From Nevskiaceae bacterium (GTDB lineage Bacteria > Pseudomonadota > Gammaproteobacteria > Nevskiales > Nevskiaceae): DNA of 64,000 nucleotides. Below, in pieces: positions 63,914-64,000 of the stretch (positions are counted from its first letter, which is position 1; every line of letters begins with the position of its first letter). Below the pieces are notes generated by a model. That model was not told the DNA's origin. It made no database searches and saw only the letters and a list, made by a program, of their open reading frames with translations. The translations under genes were made by a program, and so were the position numbers. The DNA lies in the NCBI GenBank assembly GCA_004298465.1, contig SCRT01000006.1, positions 53,421 to 117,420 on the forward strand, in the 5' to 3' direction.

Positions 63914-64000
63914 ATGCTGACACCTTCCGCCGTCAAGAACGCCAAACCGAAAGCCAAACCCTACAAGCTGGCAGATGAGCGCGGCATGTACCTGCTGGTG
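63914..64000 (+). CDS. DUF4102-type tyrosine integrase, N-terminal part
   Basis: ATG 63914 after AAGGGGG; 29 residues are visible before the window ends: 'MLTPSAVKNAKPKAKPYKL' then 'ADERGMYLLV'. This is the typical N-terminal arm domain of P4-like integrases that use tRNA sites. Confidence 0.85.
   Translation, partial: MLTPSAVKNAKPKAKPYKLADERGMYLLV

Overview
The window is GC-rich bacterial DNA from a gammaproteobacterium. Xanthomonadales is the best guess, from gene content, codon use and paired GTAGGAGC-type REP hairpins; no rRNA or marker phylogeny was available. It is a housekeeping chromosome cut by one complete integrated element, the beginning of a second, one IS110-type insertion and a stretch of decayed genes.

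Layout. 1-6673 (minus): a tripartite heavy-metal RND efflux operon (CusA partial, CusB, CusC) behind a DUF305 membrane protein and an LVIVD-repeat lipoprotein. 6765-9572 (plus): a molybdate/tungstate-type ABC transporter behind a ModE-like operator. 9573-11115: REP pair, a LOG-family protein and a small acidic protein. 11288-26133: a 14.8 kb integrative mobilizable element in tRNA-Arg(TCT), bounded by a 40 bp direct repeat of the tRNA 3' end. It carries a tyrosine integrase, a RelB/YafQ toxin-antitoxin pair, a secreted GlyGly-CTERM serine protease, a PilV-like minor pilin with an in-frame TGA, a secreted protein, a MobF relaxase, a coupling protein, a small RHH-like protein, an oriT-like spacer and a run of overlapping small genes read from a possibly leaderless promoter. 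No mating-pore genes are present, so it should depend on a helper.

26170-35788: tRNA-His and tRNA-Lys, then regulators with clear palindromic operators (TetR, MarR), SDR oxidoreductases, thioesterase, MaoC-type hydratase, a DMT exporter and acetoacetyl-CoA synthetase, mixed with fragments of SRAP, aldo/keto reductase and a restriction-type gene. 36032-43968: a LemA/TPM/TPM/MoxR operon, an IS110-family transposase with an amber codon near its start and a structured upstream region that may encode a bridge RNA, then a TonB-dependent receptor pseudogene followed by an intact ModA-like binding protein.

44032-59846: DUF3228 protein, frameshifted flavin reductase, DUF4169, DjlA, class Ia ribonucleotide reductase (nrdB, nrdA) with two NrdR-type boxes 31 bp apart, two antiporter-like membrane proteins, RlmJ, class II aldolase, TesB, MOSC protein, HrpB and tRNA-Tyr. 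60057-64000: small stress or unknown proteins, an SDR remnant, an XRE regulator, tRNA-Gly and tRNA-Thr(GGT). Downstream of tRNA-Thr lies a stand-alone integrase arm-domain protein and then the start of a DUF4102-type integrase, so a second island begins there and runs off the window.
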